NCBI GenBank assembly: GCA_000161975.1 | Contig: GG688422.1 | Location: 927,824-991,823 of the forward strand | DNA from: Eubacterium saphenum ATCC 49989 | GTDB taxonomy: Bacteria > Bacillota > Clostridia > Peptostreptococcales > Anaerovoracaceae | Direction: 5' to 3' | DNA length: 64,000 bases | In this document: piece by piece, positions 16,694 through 25,881 of the stretch | Layout of the letters: every line of letters begins with the position of its first letter | Position numbering within the stretch: position 1 is the stretch's first letter | The notes under the pieces: generated by a model | Seen by the model: the letters and a program-made list of their open reading frames with translations, nothing else | Told to the model about the DNA's origin: nothing | Database searches by the model: none | Position numbers and translations under genes: made by a program

Positions 16694-18067
16694 ATGGAAG
16701 ATATACTTACACACGAGGGAGAGGCAGATGAAAGGCGTGAAAAGTTCCAAGCCTTCATAGATGAAAGAAATTTTAGAGAGGCGAAAAACTTTTTGTCTAC
16801 CCTGAACGTTGTTGACATCGCAAATCTCATAGACGGGCTCGATCCTCAGACGGGCGTTGCGCTTTATAGAATGCTACCTAAGGATGTCGCCGCTGAGGTG
16901 TTTGCGAAATTTGATCCGGAGCAGCAAGAGGCGATTATATACGCTTCTACAGACACTGAGATACGAGAGCTTATAGAGGATATGTTTTTAGATGATACGG
17001 TTGACTTGCTTGAAGAAATGCCTTCAGGCGTAGTCAGCCGTATTTTAGAGAATACTGGTCATAGCGACAGAAGCATGATAAACCAACTGCTTAAATATCC
17101 CGATTCATCGGCGGGTTCTATCATGACTACAGAATATATTTCTTTAAAAAAGGAGATGACCGTATCTTCGGCCATAGATAAGATAAAGAGAGAAGGCATA
17201 CAGAGTGAGACGATATACATTTTATATGTAACGGATGAAAACAGGATTTTAGAGGGGATATTGAGTCTTCGTGATCTTATAGTGGCAGATGACAGCAAGC
17301 GTGTAGGCGAGCTCATGCGAGAAGATGTGATATATGCCTATACCCTAGATGATAAGGAGGAAGTAGCGAATATCTTTAAAAAGTATTCGTTTGAGGCTCT
17401 TCCTATAGTGGATCAGGAAAAGAGAATCGTAGGCATAGTTACGGTAGATGATATTTTAGATGTAATAGAGGAAGAGGTAACGGAGGACTTTCAGATAATG
17501 GCAGCGACTACGCCTACTGACAAGCCATATTTAGAGACCGGTATTTTTGCGTTATCAAAACACAGGATACTTTGGCTACTAATATTGATGATATCTGCTA
17601 CCATTACTCAGAAGATAATTTATAACTACGAAAACATTTTACAGAATGTAACGTTTTTATCGGGATTTATACCGATGCTCATGGATACGGGCGGCAATTC
17701 AGGTTCACAGAGTTCGACCTTGATTATTCGAGGTCTTGCAACGGGTGATATAAAGAGCAGGGATTGGTACAGGGTCGTCTTTAAGGAAGTGAGAGTTGCT
17801 ATGGTCTGCGGGCTTGCACTCGCAGTTATAAATTATTTTAAGATAATATATCTGGACGGTATTCCATCTAACGTAGCGCTTGTTGTGAGTCTTACACTCG
17901 TGTGTGCCGTAATGATAGCGAAGATAGTAGGCGCAATCCTCCCTATGGTTGCGATAAAGATAAAAGTAGATCCCGCAATAATGGCATCTCCGCTAATCAC
18001 TACCATAGCGGATGCTCTGAGTTTAATGGTGTACTTCATAATCGCAAGAAACATAATGTCAATTTAG
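16694..18067 (+). CDS. mgtE: Magnesium transporter MgtE
   Basis: 457 residues. The cytoplasmic N domain with superhelical repeats (residues about 10-130) includes RMLPKDVAAEVFAKFDPE. A CBS pair follows (about 135-260), with GSIMTTEYISL and GIVTVDDILDVIEEE. Five transmembrane segments close the protein, with the channel motif PMLMDTGGNSGSQSS. MgtE is a Mg2+-gated Mg2+ channel in the cytoplasmic membrane. It lies 18 bases after ackA. Confidence 0.95.
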   Translation: MEDILTHEGEADERREKFQAFIDERNFREAKNFLSTLNVVDIANLIDGLDPQTGVALYRMLPKDVAAEVFAKFDPEQQEAIIYASTDTEIRELIEDMFLDDTVDLLEEMPSGVVSRILENTGHSDRSMINQLLKYPDSSAGSIMTTEYISLKKEMTVSSAIDKIKREGIQSETIYILYVTDENRILEGILSLRDLIVADDSKRVGELMREDVIYAYTLDDKEEVANIFKKYSFEALPIVDQEKRIVGIVTVDDILDVIEEEVTEDFQIMAATTPTDKPYLETGIFALSKHRILWLLILMISATITQKIIYNYENILQNVTFLSGFIPMLMDTGGNSGSQSSTLIIRGLATGDIKSRDWYRVVFKEVRVAMVCGLALAVINYFKIIYLDGIPSNVALVVSLTLVCAVMIAKIVGAILPMVAIKIKVDPAIMASPLITTIADALSLMVYFIIARNIMSI

Positions 18068-18088
18068 CAAAGTCCCCCAATTCAAATT

Positions 18089-18129
18089 TTGACTTTTGTT
18101 CTTAAAAACATTACAATTTAAGAACAAAA
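18089..18129 (+). promoter_or_regulatory. Promoter with overlapping inverted-repeat operator
   Basis: TTGACT (18089-18094), a 17-base spacer, then TACAAT (18112-18117). A perfect 13-bp inverted repeat, TTTTGTTCTTAAA (18094-18106) and TTTAAGAACAAAA (18117-18129), with a 10-base centre, lies across the spacer, -10 and expected start site. That is the classic layout of a repressor operator. It could also fold in RNA just before the ribosome site. Confidence 0.6.
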
Positions 18130-18142
18130 AGGAGGGGGTGTT

Positions 18143-18457
18143 ATGGAAATATATACAGTTCAGTATTTGCCGGAGAGAAGCTATGAATTATTAGGTATGG
18201 TATATGGGAATGTAGTTACCAGTAAGAACGTGGTTCAAGATATCGGAGCAGTGCTTAAGAAGATAGTTGGAGGAGAATTAGGAAGCTATACAAAGCTTTT
18301 AAATGAGGCTCGCGATGAGGCTACACAAAAGATGGAATGGGAGGCAAAACAGCTGGGCGCAGATGCAGTTATCGATGTGCGCTATTCCACTTCACAGATA
18401 ATGGCAGGAGCTGCAGAAATTATAGTTTATGGAACAGCGATAAAATTCAAACAATAA
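18143..18457 (+). CDS. YbjQ/UPF0145 family protein
   Basis: 104 residues with YELLGMVYGNVVTSKNVVQD, a middle helix rich in Glu and Lys (EARDEATQKMEWEAKQLGAD) and the beta strand AVIDVRYSTSQIMAGAAEI. This matches the YbjQ-like family of pentameric beta-barrel proteins annotated as putative heavy-metal binding; the function is not established. A strong GGAGGGGG ribosome site precedes ATG 18143. It appears to be a single-gene unit under a promoter with an operator-like palindrome. Confidence 0.82.
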   Translation: MEIYTVQYLPERSYELLGMVYGNVVTSKNVVQDIGAVLKKIVGGELGSYTKLLNEARDEATQKMEWEAKQLGADAVIDVRYSTSQIMAGAAEIIVYGTAIKFKQ

Positions 18458-18582
18458 TATTTTAACCTGTTGTTTACTACTGTACTCTAGGCTTTCGTTT
18501 ATTGTAAGTTCTACTTTGCCGACAATATCACATCTCTTTTATAAGGGAATATACTGTAACTTTAAATTTGTGACATTTTCAC

Positions 18583-18621
18583 TTGTGATATCCTAGGATA
18601 TTATTATTTTCGGTTCAGAAG
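18583..18621 (+). repeat. Dispersed intergenic repeat, copy 2
   Basis: TTGTGATATCCTAGGATATT continues to TTCGGTTCAGAAG. The right-hand 27 bases match the copy at 32612 in 24 positions. Here the extended -10 region is altered (GATATCC). It lies in the 265-base gap between the YbjQ gene and the M23 hydrolase gene; apart from this and the promoter at 18660, I see nothing in the gap. Confidence 0.6.
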
Positions 18622-18659
18622 TTGGTTTGGAAGGCTCGGGATGGGGCTGATGGCTAAAT

Positions 18660-18688
18660 TTGACAATGTTAATTTGCTGTGTTAGAAT
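18660..18688 (+). promoter_or_regulatory. Promoter of the M23 hydrolase gene
   Basis: TTGACA (18660-18665), a 17-base spacer ending TGT, TAGAAT (18683-18688). It is a consensus -35 plus an extended -10, 34 bases before the ATG. Confidence 0.75.
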
Positions 18689-18722
18689 CTCTAACGTAAA
18701 TTGTAACGGTATCGGAGGTTGT

Positions 18723-19880
18723 ATGCTATTTACAAGATTAAAAAAAGGAAAAATTTTAGTTGCTGTTAGTGCGTTTATGGCGCTTATGATGGTGTTTTCC
18801 GTGGCACTACCTGTAGAGGGAAGCAAGAGCTCCATCAGAGATAAGATAAGAAGAAATGAGAAAAATATCAAGTCTATAAAGAGAAGGCTCGCAGCCGGAA
18901 GACGTATAGAAAATCGATACAAGAAGCAGTCGGAGAAGATAGCGGATAAGATTTCTGTAACAAAGGGCAGCATAAGCGATATAAATGATGACATGGAAAA
19001 GACTCAGAAGAAGATTAAGAAAGCCCAGAAGGCCTTGAATGATGCCATTAAAAAGGTAGAAGATCAGGAAGGCGATCTTGGCGGCAGGCTCAGAAACATG
19101 TATAAAAGCGGTTCTATAGGTTTTGTGGATGTGCTTTTGGGTTCAGGCGACATATCGGATTTCATATTGAACTTCGATATGGTTCAGAGGATATACTCAG
19201 GTGATAAAGATTTGCTCAAACAGCTTGAGGATAGAGAAAACGAAGTAAAGACTAAGAAGGCGGATCTTGACAGGTTGAAGCTTAATCTTGCAGAGCAGAA
19301 AAAAGACCTTCAGGCAAAGAAGGCGCAGCTGTCAGATCAAAAGGCTGAGGCGGATAAGAAAAAAACTTCTCAGGCGAAGTTGAATAAGAAATTCGGTGAA
19401 GATTTGGAAGCGATGAGACGTGACTCCGAGAGGCTTGCAAGCATTTTGAATCCACCATCAGGTGGTGGCGGTACAACAATTCCAAGCGAATTCCATGGTC
19501 CGTATCAATGGCCTGTACCGGGACATCGTCTAATCACTTCTCCGTATGGACCGAGGTCAGGGGTAGGCGTAGGCTCTTTCCATTTGGGAATCGACATATC
19601 ATGCCCTACAGGTTCAAGTATAGTTGCATCTAAAAAAGGTAGGGTAATAAGTGCCGGATATATGGGAAGCTATGGAAACCTTGTAGTAGTAGACCATGGT
19701 GGCGGTATGGCGACAGCCTATGCGCATAACTCCTCCATTAAGGTAAGGGTAGGTCAGATGGTGAGCAAAGGGCAGGTGCTGGCTTTAAGCGGTATGACCG
19801 GAGCAGCTACGGGTCCGCACTGTCATTTCGAGGTGCGTAAAAATGGTACTGCAGTAAACCCTATGAGTTATCTTAGATAG
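18723..19880 (+). CDS. EnvC/PcsB-like M23 murein hydrolase
   Basis: 385 residues. An N-terminal signal sequence (hydrophobic about residues 12-30) leads to about 220 residues of charged coiled coil with GGRLRNMYKSGSIGFVDVLL. A glycine/proline linker follows, then a C-terminal LytM/M23 domain with zinc motifs HLGIDIS, AYAHN and HCHFEV. This architecture is that of secreted peptidoglycan endopeptidases activated by FtsEX during division. ftsE and ftsX begin 84 bases downstream, which supports that role. ATG 18723 follows GGAGG; a longer in-frame extension has no ribosome site. Confidence 0.88.
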   Translation: MLFTRLKKGKILVAVSAFMALMMVFSVALPVEGSKSSIRDKIRRNEKNIKSIKRRLAAGRRIENRYKKQSEKIADKISVTKGSISDINDDMEKTQKKIKKAQKALNDAIKKVEDQEGDLGGRLRNMYKSGSIGFVDVLLGSGDISDFILNFDMVQRIYSGDKDLLKQLEDRENEVKTKKADLDRLKLNLAEQKKDLQAKKAQLSDQKAEADKKKTSQAKLNKKFGEDLEAMRRDSERLASILNPPSGGGGTTIPSEFHGPYQWPVPGHRLITSPYGPRSGVGVGSFHLGIDISCPTGSSIVASKKGRVISAGYMGSYGNLVVVDHGGGMATAYAHNSSIKVRVGQMVSKGQVLALSGMTGAATGPHCHFEVRKNGTAVNPMSYLR

Positions 19881-19905
19881 AAGAAGTGAATTTTGATAAT
19901 GAAAT

Positions 19906-19940
19906 AGCGCAAACCGATGTATCATCGTTTTGCGCTTGTA
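19906..19940 (+). terminator. Hairpin between the M23 gene and ftsE
   Basis: The 14-base arms AGCGCAAACCGATG and CATCGTTTTGCGCT pair except at one position around the loop TAT, followed by a weak U-rich TGTATTTAAT. It may be a partial terminator or mRNA-stabilising hairpin rather than a full stop. Confidence 0.6.
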
Positions 19941-19964
19941 TTTAATTATAGCGGAGATGAATAA

Positions 19965-20783
19965 ATGATATCATTTAAAAACGTGACGAAAACATACGAC
20001 ACAAACATAGCTCTTAAAGATGTGTCCATAGACATAGCTCAAGGTGAGTTCGTATTCTTAGTAGGCCCCAGCGGAGCGGGTAAGAGTACCTTCATAAAGC
20101 TGTTATTGCATGAAATAGTTCCGGATGAAGGTTCTATCATGGTGCAAAAAAAGGAAGTAACCAAGCTTCCAAGCAGGTTGATACCTATTCATAGGAGGAA
20201 CCTCGGTATAGTATTTCAGAATTTCAGGCTTCTTCCAAAGAAGACGGTATTTGAAAACGTGGCCTTTGCCATGGAAATATTGCATAAATCGAAAAAAGAA
20301 ATAGCTGTTGCCGTACCTCAAGTCCTAAGTCTTGTAGGTATAAGTAACATGGCGAAGAAGTACCCGAGCGAGCTCTCTGCAGGTGAGCAGCAACGTGTAG
20401 CCATAGCAAGGGCTATAGTAAACGGCCCTTCAATATTGATTGCAGACGAGCCTACCGGTAACCTGGATCCAAATACAGCCTGGGAAATAATGCGCCTGCT
20501 TGAACAAATAAATATGAACGGCACTACCATCGTTATGGTTACCCATGCCAAGGATATTGTAGACAAGATGAACAAGCGAGTTGTAGCAATAGACAGCGGC
20601 AAGATAATCCGTGATTATGTGGGAAATTATCTAAGCGATGCCGACATGATAGAGGGGCTTCCTCACGAGGAAAGAGAGAAGGTGCTTCTTGAGATGGCAC
20701 TTGCAAAGGCGACTACGGAAGAAGAGCGTGAAGAAGTGAAAAGGCTCATAGAAGAGAGACGAAAGGGCGGCAAAGATGCGTAG
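19965..20783 (+). CDS. ftsE: Cell division ATP-binding protein FtsE
   Basis: 272 residues, an ABC ATPase with Walker A GPSGAGKST, Q-loop FQNFRLL, signature LSAGEQQR, Walker B ILIADEPTGNLDP and switch MVTHAKD. About 40 residues rich in Glu, Arg and Lys extend the C terminus beyond usual FtsE (about 230). With FtsX it transmits ATP hydrolysis across the membrane to switch on a murein hydrolase. The stop overlaps ftsX by eight bases. Confidence 0.95.
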   Translation: MISFKNVTKTYDTNIALKDVSIDIAQGEFVFLVGPSGAGKSTFIKLLLHEIVPDEGSIMVQKKEVTKLPSRLIPIHRRNLGIVFQNFRLLPKKTVFENVAFAMEILHKSKKEIAVAVPQVLSLVGISNMAKKYPSELSAGEQQRVAIARAIVNGPSILIADEPTGNLDPNTAWEIMRLLEQINMNGTTIVMVTHAKDIVDKMNKRVVAIDSGKIIRDYVGNYLSDADMIEGLPHEEREKVLLEMALAKATTEEEREEVKRLIEERRKGGKDA

Positions 20784-21666
20784 ATTTATATATATGATAA
20801 AACAGGCTTTTGTGCAGATAGGCAGAAATAAAAATATGGCATTTGCATCTACAATCGCAATTACCGCCATGCTTCTTATACTCAGCCTGTCATTCTTAGC
20901 GATAGTGAATATCAATACCGCTACGGAAGTGGTAAAGAAGGATTATGATAGAATACAGCTTTTCCTAAAGGATGACCTTACCCAAGAACAGGGGCATAAG
21001 GTTAGGGATACCTTTGCATCTGAAGAGGGCGTAAAACGAGCTGCATATCAAACCAAGGAAGAGGCGATGCGTATGCTTAAGGCAAGATGGGGAAACAGCG
21101 GTTACCTGCTTGATAACTTGAGGAAAAATCCTCTTCCGAATTCCGTTATAATCACCGTCTCAAAGCTTGAAACAGCTGATAAGATAGCTGAAAAAGCAAA
21201 GAAGACGGAAGGTGTTGAGGATATAAAGTATTATAAAAAGACGGTGGAGAAATTAATAAAGGCCACGAGGTTCATTCAATGGTCTGCTCTTGTCATAATA
21301 CTGTTCTTGATTTTCATCTGTATAGTGGTGGTTTCAAATACCATAAAGCTCACAGTGTTTGCCCGTTCGGATGAAATAAGCATAATGAAGTATGTCGGAG
21401 CAACAAACTGGTTTGTCCGGGGACCGTTTTTGCTTGAGGGAATGTTGATAGGTCTCATTTCGGGCGCTATCGCCGTAGGGCTTTCAACGTTCATATATAT
21501 TAAGATAGTTTCTACGATCGGAAAGAACGTTATAACGATATTATCTACACCTATGGTGCCTGTAGAGTTCCTTGCGGGAAGTTTAGCATGGATATTGATA
21601 GCCCTCGGGATGTGTATAGGTGCTACGGGTAGTATAGCTTCAATGAGGAGATTTTTAAAGGAGTAG
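20776..21666 (+). CDS. ftsX: Cell division protein FtsX
   Basis: 296 residues with four predicted transmembrane segments: one near residue 25 and three in the C-terminal half, with FARSDEISIMKYVGATNWFV between. The extracellular loop (about 45-170) would contact the M23 hydrolase coiled coil. The family is the permease-like partner of FtsE and does not transport. The start ATG 20776 lies inside ftsE. Confidence 0.94.
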   Translation: MRRFIYMIKQAFVQIGRNKNMAFASTIAITAMLLILSLSFLAIVNINTATEVVKKDYDRIQLFLKDDLTQEQGHKVRDTFASEEGVKRAAYQTKEEAMRMLKARWGNSGYLLDNLRKNPLPNSVIITVSKLETADKIAEKAKKTEGVEDIKYYKKTVEKLIKATRFIQWSALVIILFLIFICIVVVSNTIKLTVFARSDEISIMKYVGATNWFVRGPFLLEGMLIGLISGAIAVGLSTFIYIKIVSTIGKNVITILSTPMVPVEFLAGSLAWILIALGMCIGATGSIASMRRFLKE

Positions 21667-21674
21667 GAGATATA

Positions 21675-23303
21675 ATGGCTTACAGCAAGGTTTTTTCCAG
21701 AATACTCAGCCTCCGAAAAGATATCATTGGAGATCCGGAAGAATTTTTTTCACCCACTCCGCAACTTACTCATCCTGCCGATGAATTATACAGCATCGAT
21801 GAAGCGGTGAGTAGAATTGCGAAGGCGTGTGAAAATAACGAAAAGATAACAATATATGGCGACTACGATGCTGATGGAGTTACTTCCACCGGCATTATGT
21901 TTATGTTCCTAAAAGCTGCAGGAGCGGATGTAGAATATTATATCCCATCGAGGATGGATGAAGGGTACGGTATAAGCATAGAAGCTATTAATAAAATAAA
22001 GGAGACAGGTACCACCTTAATAATAAGCGTAGACTGCGGCAGCAATTCATATGAAGAGGCGGAATACGCAGAAAGCATCGGGATGGACGTAGTTATTACG
22101 GACCATCACACCGTTGATAAACATCATTACGAAGGGATAAACGTAAATCCCAAGCACCCGAAATCAAGCTGTGCCTTCCCTCAAATTGCGGGTGTGGGGG
22201 TTGCCTTTAAGGTGTTACAGCAGTTACAGAGAAAGCTGAACCTCGATAAACGGGTTTTGCTTGAGACATTGGATCTGGTGGCTATAGGCACTATAGCGGA
22301 TATAATGCCCGTGTATGATGAAAATAGGACTTACATAAAGTATGGACTTTTAAAAATGAATAAAAACCCGAATTTGGGGCTTAGGTGTTTGCTTAGAGAG
22401 CTCGGGATTGCAGATAGAGAAATAAAGTCTGACGATGTGTCTTTTAGGATAGCGCCGTGCATAAATGCTGCAGGAAGGCTTGAAAACGCTTCTATAGGTG
22501 TTGAATTATTCATAACTGATGATGAAAAAAGAGCCATGACGCTTGCAAGGGATCTTGTGAATCTCAACACGAAGCGAAAGGAACTGCAGGTGGCTGAGGT
22601 GAAGCGTTCCAAAGAAAAGATGGTGGAAACGGGTGCCGATAAGAATGCTATATTGCTCACCCTCGACATCCATAGCGGGGTTGCAGGGATAGTGTCAGGG
22701 AAATTAAAGGAAGATTTCGGTAAGGTAGCTATCGTCATGGTGGATACCGGAGACGGATATCTTAAGGCTAGCGGAAGGAGCCCGGATGCAATAGACCTTT
22801 ATCAATTGCTTTTGAAGTTTCAGGATCTTTATGTAAACTTCGGAGGGCATTCTGCAGCCTGCGGGTTTACAATTAAAAAAAGCGATGAGAATGTCTTTAG
22901 AGAGAGGTTTTACAGGGCTGTAGACGATATGGTGGAGGCAGATCCGGGTAGTCTGAAAAAGAATTATAAGTATGACCTCAAGGTGGATGTATCCGATATG
23001 AATTTAGAACTTGCAAGCGAGCTTAAGATGCTTGAGCCATACGGTAAGTTAAATGAGGATATCAGATTTTTAATAGAAGATGTGGTGCCGTTTAACATGA
23101 TTTATCTGGGAAGGGACAGCAGGCACATAAAGTTCTTCTTAAAGCAGGCGAGGAACACCTTGGAATGCATGTGCTTTAACGCTGCGGCTGAGGTTATAAA
23201 TATGATAGAAGAGCAAAAACACATTTCCATAATCGGAAAGTTTGGGGCGAATGAGTATAGAGGCAAGCTGAGCCCTCAAATAACGGTTTCGGATATAATT
23301 TAA
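21675..23303 (+). CDS. recJ: Single-stranded-DNA exonuclease RecJ
   Basis: 542 residues of the DHH phosphoesterase superfamily. GDYDADGVTSTG (Asp63, 65, 67) and TDHHTVDKHHY form the manganese site, CINAAGRLENASIGVELF lies in the middle, and the DHHA1 motif FGGHSAACGFTI follows, ending in an OB-like C domain. RecJ degrades 5'-ended single strands in recombination and base-excision repair. It begins nine bases after ftsX, an unusual neighbour for a repair gene. Confidence 0.93.
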   Translation: MAYSKVFSRILSLRKDIIGDPEEFFSPTPQLTHPADELYSIDEAVSRIAKACENNEKITIYGDYDADGVTSTGIMFMFLKAAGADVEYYIPSRMDEGYGISIEAINKIKETGTTLIISVDCGSNSYEEAEYAESIGMDVVITDHHTVDKHHYEGINVNPKHPKSSCAFPQIAGVGVAFKVLQQLQRKLNLDKRVLLETLDLVAIGTIADIMPVYDENRTYIKYGLLKMNKNPNLGLRCLLRELGIADREIKSDDVSFRIAPCINAAGRLENASIGVELFITDDEKRAMTLARDLVNLNTKRKELQVAEVKRSKEKMVETGADKNAILLTLDIHSGVAGIVSGKLKEDFGKVAIVMVDTGDGYLKASGRSPDAIDLYQLLLKFQDLYVNFGGHSAACGFTIKKSDENVFRERFYRAVDDMVEADPGSLKKNYKYDLKVDVSDMNLELASELKMLEPYGKLNEDIRFLIEDVVPFNMIYLGRDSRHIKFFLKQARNTLECMCFNAAAEVINMIEEQKHISIIGKFGANEYRGKLSPQITVSDII

Positions 23304-23323
23304 AGCAATTAGGAGTAGGAATT

Positions 23324-24451
23324 ATGAAGAAGAATAGCATGGTAACGGGATTTATAGCAGGGGTAGTGGTATCCGTAATTGTTTGTTCGGTATTTACGCT
23401 TGTTTATTTTAAGCCTTTTTCACATGGGGGTAAGAGCGACAGCATAAGCGAGAAGCTTGCCTTGATAGAAAAGGAGATAGATTCCGAGTTTTATAAGAAA
23501 TACGATAAAACGAAGGTCAAAGATATGCTTGCAAAGGCATATGTAAAGGCTCTTGGCGACAAGTATTCAAGATATATGACGGAAAAGGAGTATGCGGAGT
23601 ACCTTGAAGATAACAAGGGGTCATATTCAGGCATAGGTATAGTGTATGAAAAGGCTCCACGTAATCTCTATAGAATACGCAGTGTCATGAAGAAGTCGCC
23701 GGCAGAGGAAGCGGGGCTTAAAAAGGGAGACGTGATTACAAAAGTAGAAGGCAGGAATGTAGATAAGGGAAAGGACGTGTTGAAGCTAATAAAGGGCAAG
23801 GCCGGAACCAAGGTTAAGCTCGTGATAAAGAGAGCCGGAAAACTTAAAAGCTATACCATAGTAAGGCGAGATATCAAGGAAAAGACGGTATATTCAAGGA
23901 TAGTGAAGAAAAAATTCGTTCAGATAAGAATTACGAGTTTCGGTGTGAATACGGCAACCGAGTTTAAAAAGGAATATAGAAAATACAAGGACAAGGGATT
24001 TAAAAACATAATTTTAGACCTCAGGTATAACGGTGGCGGCTTTTTGGATTCGGCGCTTGCGATAGGAAACATGTTTGTAGATAAGGGGACGGCCATCAAG
24101 GTTTACAATAAATCAAAGGAAGAAGATTCATACGAATATGGCAAGGGTAAAGAAGATGCAAAGGTGGTCATCTTAGTGAATAAATATAGCGCCAGCGCTT
24201 CTGAAATTCTCGCGGTATCACTTCAGGAAAACGGCGCCGCAAAGCTGGTTGGAGAAAAGACATACGGTAAAGGCGTAATTCAAACTACACTGCCTCTTAA
24301 AAGCGGAGGCGCATTGTATTTGACTACTCTTGAATATGTATCGCCTAAGGGAAAGAAGATTCACGGCGTAGGCATAACGCCTGATTACATTGTGCATAAT
24401 AAGTACAGCGATAAACAGCTGAATAGGGCAATATCTTTACTTAATAAGTAA
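23324..24451 (+). CDS. C-terminal processing peptidase (S41)
   Basis: 375 residues. An N-terminal membrane anchor (residues about 8-28) precedes a PDZ domain with GIGIVYEK and SPAEEAGLKKGDVITKVEG. The S41 catalytic domain has ILDLRYNGGGFLDSA, the serine in NKYSASASEILAVSL and the lysine in GEKTYGKGVIQT. The family trims secreted or membrane substrates outside the cell. It follows recJ by 20 bases and ends at a convergent junction three bases from the exchanger gene. Confidence 0.93.
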   Translation: MKKNSMVTGFIAGVVVSVIVCSVFTLVYFKPFSHGGKSDSISEKLALIEKEIDSEFYKKYDKTKVKDMLAKAYVKALGDKYSRYMTEKEYAEYLEDNKGSYSGIGIVYEKAPRNLYRIRSVMKKSPAEEAGLKKGDVITKVEGRNVDKGKDVLKLIKGKAGTKVKLVIKRAGKLKSYTIVRRDIKEKTVYSRIVKKKFVQIRITSFGVNTATEFKKEYRKYKDKGFKNIILDLRYNGGGFLDSALAIGNMFVDKGTAIKVYNKSKEEDSYEYGKGKEDAKVVILVNKYSASASEILAVSLQENGAAKLVGEKTYGKGVIQTTLPLKSGGALYLTTLEYVSPKGKKIHGVGITPDYIVHNKYSDKQLNRAISLLNK

Positions 24452-24453
24452 TA

Positions 24454-25386
24454 CTAACGGATGTTTATGAATGCAAGGTAGGCTATGTATGTTAGGAAGA
24501 GGGCGATTCCAAGTCCTCTTTTTAATTGCTTTTTAAGGAGTAAATACAGAAGTATCACTATATTTATAGAGGCGAATATTATCGCATCTTGGATGTTGTG
24601 GACGTTTATAGACAGCGGGGAGATTATAGAAGATACCCCGAGTATCAGCAGAATGTTTATTATATTAGACCCTATTGCATTACCTATAGCTATGCCATGT
24701 TCGCCTTTCTTTGCGGCGATTATTGAAGTAGTAAGTTCAGGAAGGGAAGTGCCGAGAGCTACTATCGTAAGGCCGATTATCGTATCTGATATGTTAAGTA
24801 TTTTAGCAAGGATGATGCTGTTTTGTACTACGAGTTGCCCTCCCAGTATTACAGCTACTATCCCGAGCAATATGAGAAGCAGCGATTTTACCAGCGTAAG
24901 CTCGTGATCCTCCGTATTTTCATTGTTCTTGCTGTATCTATAGATTATTAATAAATATGCGGCGAGCATTATCAGCAGGCTGTAGCCGAGCGCTCGCGGT
25001 AGTACTTGAGAACCCGCAAAGATCATAAACAGTGAAAGTATGATTGCAGTGAGGGCGGAGGTTAGGATATCACGTTTTGTGCTTTTGAAAATATCTTCAG
25101 GTAGAGCCTTGATAGATGGGAATAAAGCCACCGCACCGAATATTATGCAAAGGTTCAGGATGTCAGAACCCAGTATATTGCTTATTGAGATTTGACTGTT
25201 TCCCTTAAGTGCAGCCGTAAAGCTCACAGCCGCCTCGGGGAGTGAAGTCCCGAGGGATACAAGCGTGAGACCTATTACTATCGTAGGGATGTTCAGCCTG
25301 TTTGCTATATCTTTGCTTCCCTCTACGAGCCAATCGGCTCCGAAGAATAGTAGTATAAATCCGAGAATGAGTAATATAATAAACAA
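24454..25386 (-). CDS. CaCA-family Na+/Ca2+ exchanger (YrbG-like)
   Basis: 310 residues with ten or eleven hydrophobic segments and two inverted alpha repeats, VSLGTSLPEAAVSFTAALKG and VALGTSLPELTTSIIAAKKG, each followed by a GN..GSN/D motif. These are the ion-binding repeats of the cation/Ca2+ exchanger superfamily. The start is TTG (complement at 25384-25386), five bases after AGGAGG. The ion cannot be fixed from sequence. An MntR-like regulator gene lies upstream. Confidence 0.88.
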   Translation of the reverse strand: MFIILLILGFILLFFGADWLVEGSKDIANRLNIPTIVIGLTLVSLGTSLPEAAVSFTAALKGNSQISISNILGSDILNLCIIFGAVALFPSIKALPEDIFKSTKRDILTSALTAIILSLFMIFAGSQVLPRALGYSLLIMLAAYLLIIYRYSKNNENTEDHELTLVKSLLLILLGIVAVILGGQLVVQNSIILAKILNISDTIIGLTIVALGTSLPELTTSIIAAKKGEHGIAIGNAIGSNIINILLILGVSSIISPLSINVHNIQDAIIFASINIVILLYLLLKKQLKRGLGIALFLTYIAYLAFINIR

Positions 25387-25401
25387 AATTTCCTCCTGAA
25401 A

Positions 25402-25436
25402 TTAAAAACCCACCCATTGACATACATCAAAGGGTG
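25402..25436 (-). terminator. Terminator after the MntR-like gene
   Basis: On the minus strand CACCCTTTGA and TCAATGGGTG pair except at one position, followed by GGTTTTTAAT. It separates the regulator from the exchanger gene, so the two are probably transcribed separately. Confidence 0.65.
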
Positions 25437-25458
25437 AGTAGTTCTTACCATGATCCTA

Positions 25459-25863
25459 TTAATATGAGTCGATGTAGTTCTTTAATTTTTCCGTATTTGA
25501 AAAATACTTCTTCAGCGTGTTGAACGTTTCATCGCTGAAATGGTGCTCTAATTTGCAGGCATCACTCGTTGCGATATCTTCAGGCACACCTAGAGTTTTG
25601 AAAAACTCAGACACCCATTTATGTCTTTCGTACATTTTTTCCGCTATTTCAAGCCCCTTTGGAGTGAGAGTTATGGTGTTTCTGATTACTTCCACAAAGC
25701 CCTTTGCCTTAAGGTTTTTCATAGCGATGCTTACGCTCGGTTTAGAATATCCGAGCTTGTGGACTATATCTATAGCCCTTACTCTGTCAAGTGTTTGGCT
25801 AAGCATCAAGATAGCCTCTAGATAATCTTCGCCGGATTCGTAAATTTCCTTCTTTTCTATCAT
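25459..25863 (-). CDS. DtxR/MntR-family metalloregulator
   Basis: 134 residues. The winged helix-turn-helix (about residues 8-70) has EDYLEAILMLS and LGYSKPSVSIAMKNLKAKG. The dimerisation and metal domain (75-130) has ERHKWVSEFFKTLGVPEDIA and ACKLEHHFSDETF. It lacks the C-terminal SH3 domain, as in MntR. Such proteins repress metal importers when Mn2+ or Fe2+ is plentiful. The conserved EH and EHH metal ligands are present. A good AAGGAAGG precedes the ATG. Confidence 0.85.
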   Translation of the reverse strand: MIEKKEIYESGEDYLEAILMLSQTLDRVRAIDIVHKLGYSKPSVSIAMKNLKAKGFVEVIRNTITLTPKGLEIAEKMYERHKWVSEFFKTLGVPEDIATSDACKLEHHFSDETFNTLKKYFSNTEKLKNYIDSY

Positions 25864-25881
25864 GGGAAACCTTCCTTTCTA

